This document shows, in pieces, positions 7,266 through 14,541 of a stretch of 24,571 nucleotides of DNA. This DNA comes from ARS1285 sp039796495 (lineage in GTDB: Archaea; Nanobdellota; Nanobdellia; Pacearchaeales; GW2011-AR1). The notes beneath the pieces were generated by a model. It did not search any database, had not been told where the DNA came from, and saw only the letters and a list, made by a program, of their open reading frames with translations. The translations under genes were made by a program, and so were the position numbers. Within the stretch, counting starts at the first letter, position 1. The number at the start of each line of letters is the position of its first letter. The stretch is from positions 1-24,571 of the forward strand of contig JBDKJQ010000055.1 of assembly GCA_039796495.1 (NCBI GenBank), given 5' to 3'.

Positions 7266-8813
7266 ATGAAAATAACACTTATTTCAACATCAACATTTCC
7301 CAATGATCAGGGATTGCGAACATTATCTGCGTGCCTGGAGCGCGCTGGACATGAGGTACTCATGATTTTTCTTCCATTAGTGGAAGATTATACTCGAAGA
7401 TATACTGACCGGGAACTTCAGGAAGTAGGAGAGAAGGCAAAACACAGCCAGCTCGTGGGCATCGGCTCGATGGAAAGCACGACGGGAAGGGCAAAACAAT
7501 TAATTGACTTGTTTCAGAAAAAAAACATTCCGGTTGTGTGGGGAGGGCCGCATGCAACATTTTTTCCTGAAAAATGTTTTAAATTGGGAGATATCATTGC
7601 AGTTGGTGAGGCAGAGGAAGCAATTGTTGAACTTGCCAACACCATGGAAAAGAAAGGCAATATAACAAATATTTTAAATTTCTGGGTACGAAAAGATGGT
7701 AAGGAACACAGAAATCCAGTGAGAAACCCCCCCAATAATTTGGATGTTCTTGCAATGCCTGATTTCGACATTGAAGACCAATGGATCTTGGAAAATGGAA
7801 AATTAATTCCGTTTGAAGAACGGCATTTGGCAGGCATGTTATTTTTCCAGACTGAACGAGGATGCCCGCAGGCATGCTCCTATTGCACAAACAATATTCT
7901 GCGCGCGTTATATCAGGGAAAGGCAGATTTGTTACGAACACACAGTGTCGATTATGTCATTAGTTTTTTCAAAAAAATAAAAAATAGATTTCCGTCAATC
8001 AAAGTCATTGATGTCCGCGATGAAACTATCACGGTCAGAAAAGTTGAATGGCTACGAGAATTTTCCAAACGATACAAAGAAGAGATTGGCTTGCGAATGA
8101 AATGCCTTGCAGAACCGGCAACGATGGCATTTGGCGATGTCAGTGATGAGAAAATTCGGTTGCTCGTAGAAGCAGGGTTGACTGATATTATCATTGGTAT
8201 TCAAAGTGGCAGTGATAGACTGAACAAAGAGGTTTATAATCGATTCATTACTGCACAGCATGTCTTAAAATGCGCACAAATTCTCAATAAGTATAAAGAC
8301 AAACTTACCGTGATGTACGATGTTATAAGTTGCAATCCTTATGAAACTAATGAGGATATTCTTGAAACAATTCGGCTCTTAAGAAAAATACCAAAACCTT
8401 ATTTTTTAAGCATTAATAATTTAATATTTTTTGAGGGAACACCACTCTACAAACGTGCATTAGAAGATGGTTATATAAAAACATATAATGATACTGCGGG
8501 AAACTTAAATTATTGGGATCGATGGAAGCATATCAAATTAAAAAAAGTAAATCCCTATATGAATCTCGTTATCAATCTTATGCGTGGCTCATGTACCAAT
8601 AGGCGATACGGCCTTTTACCTGCATGGTTTATTGATTATCTCACACGCGAGGATGTTGTTGCTTACCATATAAAAAATGAGCGACCGACGTATATGATTG
8701 GAGAATTTGTGGAAGTTATAGATAATACGCGGGAGAAAGTTGTTAAGCCGATTTACCGAGCAATGCCAGTTGCAGTAAAAACTTTTTATGATCGAGTACG
8801 ATATAAGATGTAG
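7266..8813 (+). CDS. Cobalamin-binding-domain radical SAM enzyme
   Basis: A 515-residue protein. The N-terminal ~150 residues have the B12-binding Rossmann layout of this class (RTLSACLERAGHEVLMIFLP, VGIGSMESTTGRAKQLI, VVWGGPHATFFPEKC). The radical SAM cluster motif CX3CX2C is C200, C204, C207 in ERGCPQACSYC. DVRDE and IGIQSGSD are typical barrel strands. Such enzymes methylate or rearrange unreactive carbons; the substrate is unknown. The 2Fe-2S ferredoxin gene immediately downstream, on the opposite strand, could supply electrons (inference). Placement suggests modification of a glycan or its lipid carrier. Confidence 0.85.
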   Translation: MKITLISTSTFPNDQGLRTLSACLERAGHEVLMIFLPLVEDYTRRYTDRELQEVGEKAKHSQLVGIGSMESTTGRAKQLIDLFQKKNIPVVWGGPHATFFPEKCFKLGDIIAVGEAEEAIVELANTMEKKGNITNILNFWVRKDGKEHRNPVRNPPNNLDVLAMPDFDIEDQWILENGKLIPFEERHLAGMLFFQTERGCPQACSYCTNNILRALYQGKADLLRTHSVDYVISFFKKIKNRFPSIKVIDVRDETITVRKVEWLREFSKRYKEEIGLRMKCLAEPATMAFGDVSDEKIRLLVEAGLTDIIIGIQSGSDRLNKEVYNRFITAQHVLKCAQILNKYKDKLTVMYDVISCNPYETNEDILETIRLLRKIPKPYFLSINNLIFFEGTPLYKRALEDGYIKTYNDTAGNLNYWDRWKHIKLKKVNPYMNLVINLMRGSCTNRRYGLLPAWFIDYLTREDVVAYHIKNERPTYMIGEFVEVIDNTREKVVKPIYRAMPVAVKTFYDRVRYKM

Positions 8814-9074
8814 TTAATGTTTTATAGAAACAATTCCTTTTTTAATTCTACACTGACATGCAAGACGCTCGTTTCCCACAAGCCCCATATCTTTTTCTTT
8901 GTCATTTCTTTCTGAAAGATTTTCCATACCCTCAATCACATATATAAGACAGGTACCACATAATCCGTCTTCGCATGCAAAAGGTATCTGAAATTTTTCC
9001 ATACACACACTTTTTATTGGATCGCCGTCTTTGACTTCCTCTTTTTTTCCTTCATGATTTATCAGTTTAGCCAT
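8814..9074 (-). CDS. Plant-type 2Fe-2S ferredoxin
   Basis: An 86-residue protein with the CX4CX2C...C ligand pattern: C34, C39 and C42 in FACEDGLCGTC, with C73 in RLACQ as fourth ligand. C24 and C75 are extra cysteines. The length and beta-grasp layout fit single-domain chloroplast-type ferredoxins. It is an electron carrier; the obvious local partner is the radical SAM enzyme whose stop codon it abuts, but it is on the opposite strand with its own promoter, so this is only suggestive. Confidence 0.88.
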   Translation of the reverse strand: MAKLINHEGKKEEVKDGDPIKSVCMEKFQIPFACEDGLCGTCLIYVIEGMENLSERNDKEKDMGLVGNERLACQCRIKKGIVSIKH

Positions 9075-9092
9075 GATTATACTGCTTGCCAG

Positions 9093-9103
9093 ATTATTTA
9101 AAT
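9093..9103 (-). promoter_or_regulatory. TATA-like box for the ferredoxin gene
   Basis: ATTTAAATAAT on the minus strand, centred 24 bp before ATG 9074. Confidence 0.6.
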
Positions 9104-9129
9104 TTTTAGGAGGTTTTTTCCAATATAAA

Positions 9130-9140
9130 TATTTAAAAAT
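9130..9140 (+). promoter_or_regulatory. TATA-like box for the gmhA-GT2 pair
   Basis: TATTTAAAAAT centred 26 bp before ATG 9161. This makes the in-frame GTG 9158 unlikely as start. Confidence 0.6.
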
Positions 9141-9160
9141 TATCCTTATCTGAAGTAGTG

Positions 9161-9745
9161 ATGCATAAAGAGATTATAGAAAAAATAATTAATGAAAGCG
9201 TGCATGTGCACAATCTTACTCACGAGCTTATCTTTGATATAGAACAGGCAGGTAGGCTTATGATCAGTGCGCTGCGGGCAGGGAAAAAAATACTTGTGTG
9301 CGGCAATGGTGGCAGTGCTGCAGAAGCGCAACATTTTTCGAGCGAACTTATCGGCAAATTTGAAAAGGAACGGGTTGCATTACCGGCCATTGCACTTACT
9401 ACCGACGGCTCAAATATCACTGCCATCGGCAATGATACTGGTTATGAATATGTTTTTTCCCGGCAAGTTGAGGCATTAGGAAATGAGGGGGATATTCTTG
9501 TATGTTTAACTACTTCTGACTATTCTGAGGAGAATAAACATTCCATGAATCTACAAAATGCTTTTCTTGTTGCACGTAAAAAAAATATGAGGACTATTTT
9601 AATCGGCTCGATCAAAAGCAAAAAGATTTCAGAACATGTTGATGTTGCACTGAAGGTTAACAATGAAAAAACTGCGCGCATTCAGGAGGCGCATTTATTG
9701 ATTGTACATATTTTATCCAATCTGATTGAAGAACAATTACCATGA
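9161..9745 (+). CDS. gmhA: Sedoheptulose-7-phosphate isomerase (GmhA-type SIS protein)
   Basis: This 194-residue SIS-domain protein has the GmhA hallmarks: CGNGGSAAEAQHFSSEL (47-63), ALTTDGSNITAIGNDTGYE and EALGNEGDILV. The zinc/catalytic ligands known from bacterial GmhA are present with the right spacing: H58 and E62, then Q and H eight apart in QEAHLLIVH. It converts sedoheptulose 7-phosphate to D-glycero-D-manno-heptose 7-phosphate, the first step to ADP- or GDP-heptose. An HddC-HddA fusion nearby points to the GDP branch. The usual STSGNS loop reads TTSDYS, a mild divergence. The stop overlaps the ATG of the next gene (ATGA). Confidence 0.86.
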   Translation: MHKEIIEKIINESVHVHNLTHELIFDIEQAGRLMISALRAGKKILVCGNGGSAAEAQHFSSELIGKFEKERVALPAIALTTDGSNITAIGNDTGYEYVFSRQVEALGNEGDILVCLTTSDYSEENKHSMNLQNAFLVARKKNMRTILIGSIKSKKISEHVDVALKVNNEKTARIQEAHLLIVHILSNLIEEQLP

Positions 9746-10629
9746 TCTCAATAGTCATTAACTCATTTAATGAATCGGCAACAATCGGAAAGTCAATTGA
9801 GTCAATTATTCACCAACATATCAAATATGATTATGAGCTTATAATTTCAACTCCTGATGACGAAACTGTAAAAATTGTACAAGCATATCAGAAGAAAAAT
9901 AAACGCATAAAAATTTTTCGTGATCCAGGAAAAGGAAAAAGTTATGCAATTAATTTGTTGCTCCCCCGGCTAAAAGGAAATATACTGATTTTTACAGACG
10001 GAGATGTGTACCTGTCTGACAATGCAATTAATCAAGTTGTAGAGGTATTTAATGACCTGCAGATTGGCTGTGTTACGGGAAGACCGGTACCTCAAGAAAA
10101 TAAAAATTCACAGTATGGATTTTGGGCACATTTTTTATTTGATGCTGCGCATAAGATGAGAAAACAATTAAGTGAAAATGGAAAATTTTTCGAGTGTTCC
10201 GGCTATTTAGAAGCTTTCAGGAACGGGGTCATCACTCGGTTTCCCCTTCATGCCGGAGAAGATACGGTTATTCCCCATATGTTTTGGGAACGAGGATACA
10301 GAATAGGATACGCTGAGGAAGCATTGGTTTTTGTTAAGAATGTGAACAACTGGAGCGATTGGATAAAACAAAAAACGCGAACAACAAAATCGCACGAGAC
10401 GCTTAAACGATATGTTGACTTAAGAAAATCTCCGAGAACAAAAACATTTTTTAATGAAGCAAAAGGGCTGCGTTATTTTTTCAGTTACCCGCGATCATTG
10501 CAGGAATATTATTGGATGCATAAATTAGTTCTTGCACGGCTTTATTTATGGATGCAGGTACTTTATGAAACGCGGATCGTCAACAAACAGTACACTGATA
10601 ATTGGGAACGAGTGAATAGTACGAAATAA
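9742..10629 (+). CDS. GT2-family glycosyltransferase
   Basis: A 295-residue GT-A-fold protein. It opens with ISIVINSFNESATI (nucleotide-binding strand), has DPGKGKSYAIN, and the metal-binding DxD is in IFTDGDVYLS. HAGEDTVIPHMFWERGY supplies the likely catalytic acid, and KQKTRTTKSHE stands where processive family members have QxxRW. No transmembrane helices, so a soluble or peripheral enzyme. Its ATG overlaps the gmhA stop, so the two are probably translationally coupled. That makes a heptose donor an attractive but unproven guess. Confidence 0.83.
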   Translation: MISIVINSFNESATIGKSIESIIHQHIKYDYELIISTPDDETVKIVQAYQKKNKRIKIFRDPGKGKSYAINLLLPRLKGNILIFTDGDVYLSDNAINQVVEVFNDLQIGCVTGRPVPQENKNSQYGFWAHFLFDAAHKMRKQLSENGKFFECSGYLEAFRNGVITRFPLHAGEDTVIPHMFWERGYRIGYAEEALVFVKNVNNWSDWIKQKTRTTKSHETLKRYVDLRKSPRTKTFFNEAKGLRYFFSYPRSLQEYYWMHKLVLARLYLWMQVLYETRIVNKQYTDNWERVNSTK

Positions 10630-10649
10630 TGTTTATCATAACTAAATGC

Positions 10650-10657
10650 TTATAAAT
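10650..10657 (+). promoter_or_regulatory. TATA-like box for the Nudix-like/phosphatase operon
   Basis: TTATAAAT centred 25 bp before ATG 10678; the upstream in-frame TTG 10657 overlaps the box itself and cannot be the start. Confidence 0.6.
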
Positions 10658-10677
10658 TGATTATTGGTGAAACATTG

Positions 10678-11724
10678 ATGGCAGAGATATTGCAATTTAA
10701 GGTTTATCGAGCTGAAGCAGATTACGACGGCGCGTCATTGCATATAAAGCTTTTCTACTCAAAAACTCCTGGATATACGGACCAACGACTCGGGGCAAAT
10801 CCTGAGTGGGGGGTGAGGGTTCTTGAGGACTTATTAAATGAAGGACATGCTGTTTTGGCTAATGAAAAAAATCCTGTCAAGCCACCAAGCGCAGGATCTC
10901 TTGTTGTTTTGAATGATAATACCTTGGTATGCCATCGACGAGATAAAGGTGCACCGGTTCATAGCTTATACTTTAGCACTTCTTCCGGTTTTCCAAGAAA
11001 CAAACCCGCTTTATTTACGCGAGAGGGATTGACAGGAACGGGTTTACAAGAAACCGCTGAGGAATTATTGCTTATAACTAAAGATAGAGAACCGCGACTG
11101 ATCGTAACGCCGGGATTAAAAAATTATACGCTCGCATCGGCACAAAAGTTAGGATTAGATATGCGCTCGTATGAAGTCACTGAGTTTGTTGATGAAGGAA
11201 CTGATACGCTCGATGTTTTTTATGAAGACGGTACAAAATTATTTTCAGTTAAAACTTACCTTGATATGATGTTTGATATGGATACTAGCCTGAATATTTT
11301 GCAGATCAGACGACTTAATATTTCTTCCGATGAAGTTGTTCCTGTTGATATTGAAGGATTTTTCAAAAACGACAAGTATATTCATTTTAATCGGGAATCT
11401 TTTTTACTGCATCCTCGAGAAATAACCAATCTCTGTTTTGCAGAACCCCTTCAAAATCCTCGGGTATCCCAATCGAAGCTTGATGGAAAATTTCCGCAGG
11501 TTTATTCTGAAGTTCCACAAGAATTTTTAGGTCCTGGAGGAACACCAGTAACTCATCCGTATTTATTTGCTCCGGATAATCTACTGACTGTTGGTCTTGA
11601 TGCTTTGCGCATTCCGGGATATACCAAAAAGAAATTAAGAACAGAGTTATGGAAAGAACAAACAATCTTGTCAGATCCGCATAGAAGCGAATCTGCATTA
11701 ATTCCTTCACAATATAGAAAATGA
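10678..11724 (+). CDS. Nudix-like protein of unknown substrate
   Basis: A 348-residue protein, longer than a lone Nudix domain. SLVVLNDNTLVCHRRDKGAP resembles the opening strands of a Nudix fold. EGLTGTGLQETAEELLLI (about residues 115-132) resembles the helix of a Nudix box, keeping the ExxEE core but with Gln for the usual Arg and an irregular first half, so the catalytic site may be altered. No signal peptide or membrane helix. The last 200 residues are unrecognised. Its stop overlaps the start of the phosphatase gene (ATGA), so the two likely work together, perhaps on nucleotide sugars or phosphosugars. Assignment to Nudix is tentative. Confidence 0.6.
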   Translation: MAEILQFKVYRAEADYDGASLHIKLFYSKTPGYTDQRLGANPEWGVRVLEDLLNEGHAVLANEKNPVKPPSAGSLVVLNDNTLVCHRRDKGAPVHSLYFSTSSGFPRNKPALFTREGLTGTGLQETAEELLLITKDREPRLIVTPGLKNYTLASAQKLGLDMRSYEVTEFVDEGTDTLDVFYEDGTKLFSVKTYLDMMFDMDTSLNILQIRRLNISSDEVVPVDIEGFFKNDKYIHFNRESFLLHPREITNLCFAEPLQNPRVSQSKLDGKFPQVYSEVPQEFLGPGGTPVTHPYLFAPDNLLTVGLDALRIPGYTKKKLRTELWKEQTILSDPHRSESALIPSQYRK

Positions 11725-12608
11725 TTTCTTCATTAGAACTTTGTATTGAATCTGCGCTGGCTGGTGGAAGAGCTGCCTTGCATTGTGCTCATTCTGCAGC
11801 GCAAAAAAAATTAGGCTCGGATGTTGAACATCACGCGATTGTTAGCGAAGCGGATTATCTTTCTCAGGAAGCAATCTTATATACGCTCGATCAAAAAGAT
11901 CCTCAAGCATTGTTTATCACTGAGGAGAATGTGAAAGATAAACGGCTACTACAAAAAATATTGGGCCCTGAAAGACTAGAAATGTTAAGGAGTTCTCGCG
12001 TCTATATCATTGATGAGCTCGATGGATCAAGCAGCCACAATGCAGGACATTATGAATGGAGTATTTCTGTTGGTTGTGTAGAAAATGGAATTCCTGTTGC
12101 AGGAGCAGTCTATGCGCCAAGTGTTTTGGGAGGATTTTTGTGTTATGGCTCAAAGGGAGAAGGAGTTTTTGAAAGAGTAAGGGGTAGGGATGAAAAAGTA
12201 AATGCTAGTGAAAAATCTCTTGAAGACTCGTATGTTTATTTTGGAGTAGATTGTGTTCTCTCGGACAAATATCCTCTTCATCACCAACTTATGGGAACTT
12301 TATCTCCTCTCGTGCGAACTACCAATATGAACGGCTCCTGTGCATTGCCGTTAGCACTTATTGCTGCCGGACGAGGTGAAGCATTAGTGCAACCTATTCA
12401 ATCAGTCTGGGATTATGCTGCAGGAATGCTTTTAGTTGAAGAAGCTGGTGGAAGAATGCTCTTCTATGAAATGGACAAACAAGGAGCGTGTTTTTCCATC
12501 GACAGACTAGAACTAAGACATTATAATCCTTCAAAAAGAAATGTGGGGTTTATCGCTGGAAACAAGATGATAGTCGAACATATTACACAAAGATATTTGA
12601 TAAAATAG
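11721..12608 (+). CDS. Inositol-monophosphatase-fold sugar phosphatase
   Basis: This 295-residue protein has the metal-site motifs of the IMPase/FBPase/CysQ superfamily: SEAD (42-45), ITEE (E68/E69), IIDELDGSSS with D98 and D101, and WDYAAG (W230, D231) followed by VEEAGG. The family removes phosphate from phosphosugars or from PAP using two or three Mg2+. DGSSS resembles FBPase-like DGSSN more than the DGTKEF of CysQ PAP phosphatases. Two roles suit the context: heptose-1,7-bisphosphate 7-phosphatase, since no GmhB homologue is present here, or PAP removal after sulfotransfer. Both are inference. Confidence 0.82.
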   Translation: MISSLELCIESALAGGRAALHCAHSAAQKKLGSDVEHHAIVSEADYLSQEAILYTLDQKDPQALFITEENVKDKRLLQKILGPERLEMLRSSRVYIIDELDGSSSHNAGHYEWSISVGCVENGIPVAGAVYAPSVLGGFLCYGSKGEGVFERVRGRDEKVNASEKSLEDSYVYFGVDCVLSDKYPLHHQLMGTLSPLVRTTNMNGSCALPLALIAAGRGEALVQPIQSVWDYAAGMLLVEEAGGRMLFYEMDKQGACFSIDRLELRHYNPSKRNVGFIAGNKMIVEHITQRYLIK

Positions 12609-12623
12609 AAGCAAAGCACGACA

Positions 12624-12635
12624 ATATTTATAAAA
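12624..12635 (+). promoter_or_regulatory. TATA-like box for the GMD-like gene
   Basis: ATATTTATAAAA centred 25 bp before ATG 12655; excludes the in-frame TTG 12646. Confidence 0.6.
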
Positions 12636-12654
12636 CAAATTTCTTTTGTTCATC

Positions 12655-13647
12655 ATGGTAAAAAATTTAGTGACCGGCATCGGTGGTTTTGTTGCTTCGC
12701 ATCTTGCAGCACTCCTTTTGGAAAAAGGTGAAGAGGTATACGGCACGTATCGATGGAATGAGGATCTGTCGAGAATTAATCATATCAAAGAAAAAATACA
12801 ACTAATACCGATGGACTTGAATGACTCATGGAGCTGCCTGAGAGCCATTGAAGAAACAAAACCAGATTACATATTTCACTTAGCGGCGCAAAGTTATGTT
12901 TCAGACAGCTATATTTATCCGAGCGAAACGATTAAGACAAATACGATTGGAACACTTCATTTGCTTGAAGCGGTTCGCGTTGTACGAGAGCGAGACGCTC
13001 GTGTTGATCCTGTGATTCATGTATGCTCAACAAGCGAAGTGTACGGACTTGTCGGAAGAGAAGATGTACCTATCAAAGAAACCACCCGATTAAATCCTTC
13101 CAATCCGTATGCCGTTGGAAAAGTTGGCACAGATATGATTGCATTGATGTATTGGACAAATTATAATCTTAAAACAATCAGGACGCGCATGTTCACTCAT
13201 ACCGGGCCGGGAAGAACAATGATGTCAGCCGAGTGTAATTTTGCGCGACAAATTGCCCTTATAGAGCAGGGAAATCAACCTCCGATAATCAAGCACGGAA
13301 ATTTGGACTCAGTGAGGACGTGGGCAGATGTGCGTGATGCGGTCCGCGCTTATTATGTCTTAGTGAGAAAATGCACGGTGGGAGATGTATACAATATAGG
13401 AGGAAATGTAACAAAAACTATCGGAGAAATGCTTGACTATCTAATCACATTAAGCCCTTTGAAAGATGCTATCAAAAAGCAACAAGATCCAAAATTGATG
13501 CGACCGTATGATGTCAGCCTACAGATTCCGGATGTTTCTAAATTTGAAAAAGAAACAGGATGGAAACCGGTATATACTTTTGAGCAAACCATGCAAGACC
13601 TGCTTAGATGGTGGAGAAAAGAAGAATCTGGGCACGCTTCAGTGTAA
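12655..13647 (+). CDS. GDP-mannose/GDP-heptose 4,6-dehydratase-like SDR
   Basis: An extended SDR of 330 residues. TGIGGFVASH (7-16) binds NAD(P). The active site has CSTSEVYG (124-131, with T126 and E128) and YAVGK (Y152, K156). These and RTRMFTHTGPGR are typical of GDP-mannose 4,6-dehydratase and the related GDP-4-keto-6-deoxymannose reductase. With GmhA and HddC-HddA nearby, GDP-heptose is a plausible substrate, as in the 6-deoxy-heptose pathways of some bacteria. Sequence alone cannot separate dehydratase from reductase. A separate leaderless gene, about 46 bp after the phosphatase. Confidence 0.8.
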   Translation: MVKNLVTGIGGFVASHLAALLLEKGEEVYGTYRWNEDLSRINHIKEKIQLIPMDLNDSWSCLRAIEETKPDYIFHLAAQSYVSDSYIYPSETIKTNTIGTLHLLEAVRVVRERDARVDPVIHVCSTSEVYGLVGREDVPIKETTRLNPSNPYAVGKVGTDMIALMYWTNYNLKTIRTRMFTHTGPGRTMMSAECNFARQIALIEQGNQPPIIKHGNLDSVRTWADVRDAVRAYYVLVRKCTVGDVYNIGGNVTKTIGEMLDYLITLSPLKDAIKKQQDPKLMRPYDVSLQIPDVSKFEKETGWKPVYTFEQTMQDLLRWWRKEESGHASV

Positions 13648-13655
13648 TATTTATA
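13647..13655 (+). promoter_or_regulatory. TATA-like box for the RmlD-like gene
   Basis: ATATTTATA overlapping the previous stop codon, centred about 27 bp before ATG 13678. Confidence 0.55.
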
Positions 13656-13677
13656 GTGCCCTCTTCCTCACTATTTC

Positions 13678-14541
13678 ATGAAAAAAATTTTGATAACAGG
13701 CATAAGCGGACAGATAGGAAGCAGTCTTTTAAGGCAGATAGATGAGTTGTTCTCATCTGAAGACGAAATATTCTTATTAAAACACCACACGCAGATATTT
13801 CTTCCATCCAACACTCTTCTTGATTTTCGAATCATTGACATTATCGACGGTTATTATGATCTTGCGATTCATCTCGCCGCGAATTCAGATATTGCTTATT
13901 GCCAAGACCTCCATAATAAAAACAGTGTTTGGAAACAGAATGTTACGTTCACGCAAGAGGTTTGTAATGCCGCGCGGCAGGTTATTCTTGTTTCTACTGA
14001 CTATGTCTTTAACGGGAACTTACAGCCAGGTCAAACATTCACCGAGTATGGAAAAAAAAATCCTTTGAATGTCTATGGGCAAACAAAAGCTGAAGCGGAA
14101 GATATTGTTCTTTCCTGTGGAGGAATAGTCTTAAGAGTTGAAACTATGATGGGCGCAAAAAACAAAATAATTGATGCTGCAAAAAAAGCAATTGAGGGGA
14201 CCGATCCAGATTACCGCCCTTTTTGGACAAATAATTTTATCAGGCCCTCTTATTTTCCTGATTTCTTAAAAGTTCTGAAAAAAGTTATCCATACAAAGGG
14301 TCCTGCTATCTATCATGTTTCGTGTGAGGGAGATGCCTTGTCAAGAAGCGAGATGGCAGCCATTGTGCTCGACGTTTACAAAGAAAAAGGATGGAAAAGA
14401 GTCTTAGATTCTTTGCGCAGTGAAGAAGCGGCAGAAACAAAACGGTTTGTGCTTGATACTCAAAAAACCAAGAAAGAATTGGATGTTGAATTCACTGATT
14501 CGAGAAAAGCGGTCAGAAACCATGTACTTAAACAGATCTAA
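13678..14541 (+). CDS. RmlD-like NAD(P)-dependent sugar reductase
   Basis: A 287-residue SDR. ITGISGQIG (6-14) is the nucleotide-binding loop, and LAIHLAANSD, LVSTDYVFNG and NVYGQTK (Y133, K137) are as in RmlD/dTDP-4-dehydrorhamnose reductase relatives. It would reduce a 4-keto nucleotide sugar. Beside a GMD-like dehydratase and GDP-heptose genes, the most economical role is reduction of the 4-keto intermediate made by the gene upstream (inference). Its stop abuts the stop of the convergent HddC-HddA gene. Confidence 0.8.
   Translation: MKKILITGISGQIGSSLLRQIDELFSSEDEIFLLKHHTQIFLPSNTLLDFRIIDIIDGYYDLAIHLAANSDIAYCQDLHNKNSVWKQNVTFTQEVCNAARQVILVSTDYVFNGNLQPGQTFTEYGKKNPLNVYGQTKAEAEDIVLSCGGIVLRVETMMGAKNKIIDAAKKAIEGTDPDYRPFWTNNFIRPSYFPDFLKVLKKVIHTKGPAIYHVSCEGDALSRSEMAAIVLDVYKEKGWKRVLDSLRSEEAAETKRFVLDTQKTKKELDVEFTDSRKAVRNHVLKQI

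Noticed and set aside
11721..12608. Calling the IMPase-fold protein CysQ
   Set aside because: The DGSSS motif does not match the DGTKEF typical of CysQ, so only the superfamily is claimed.
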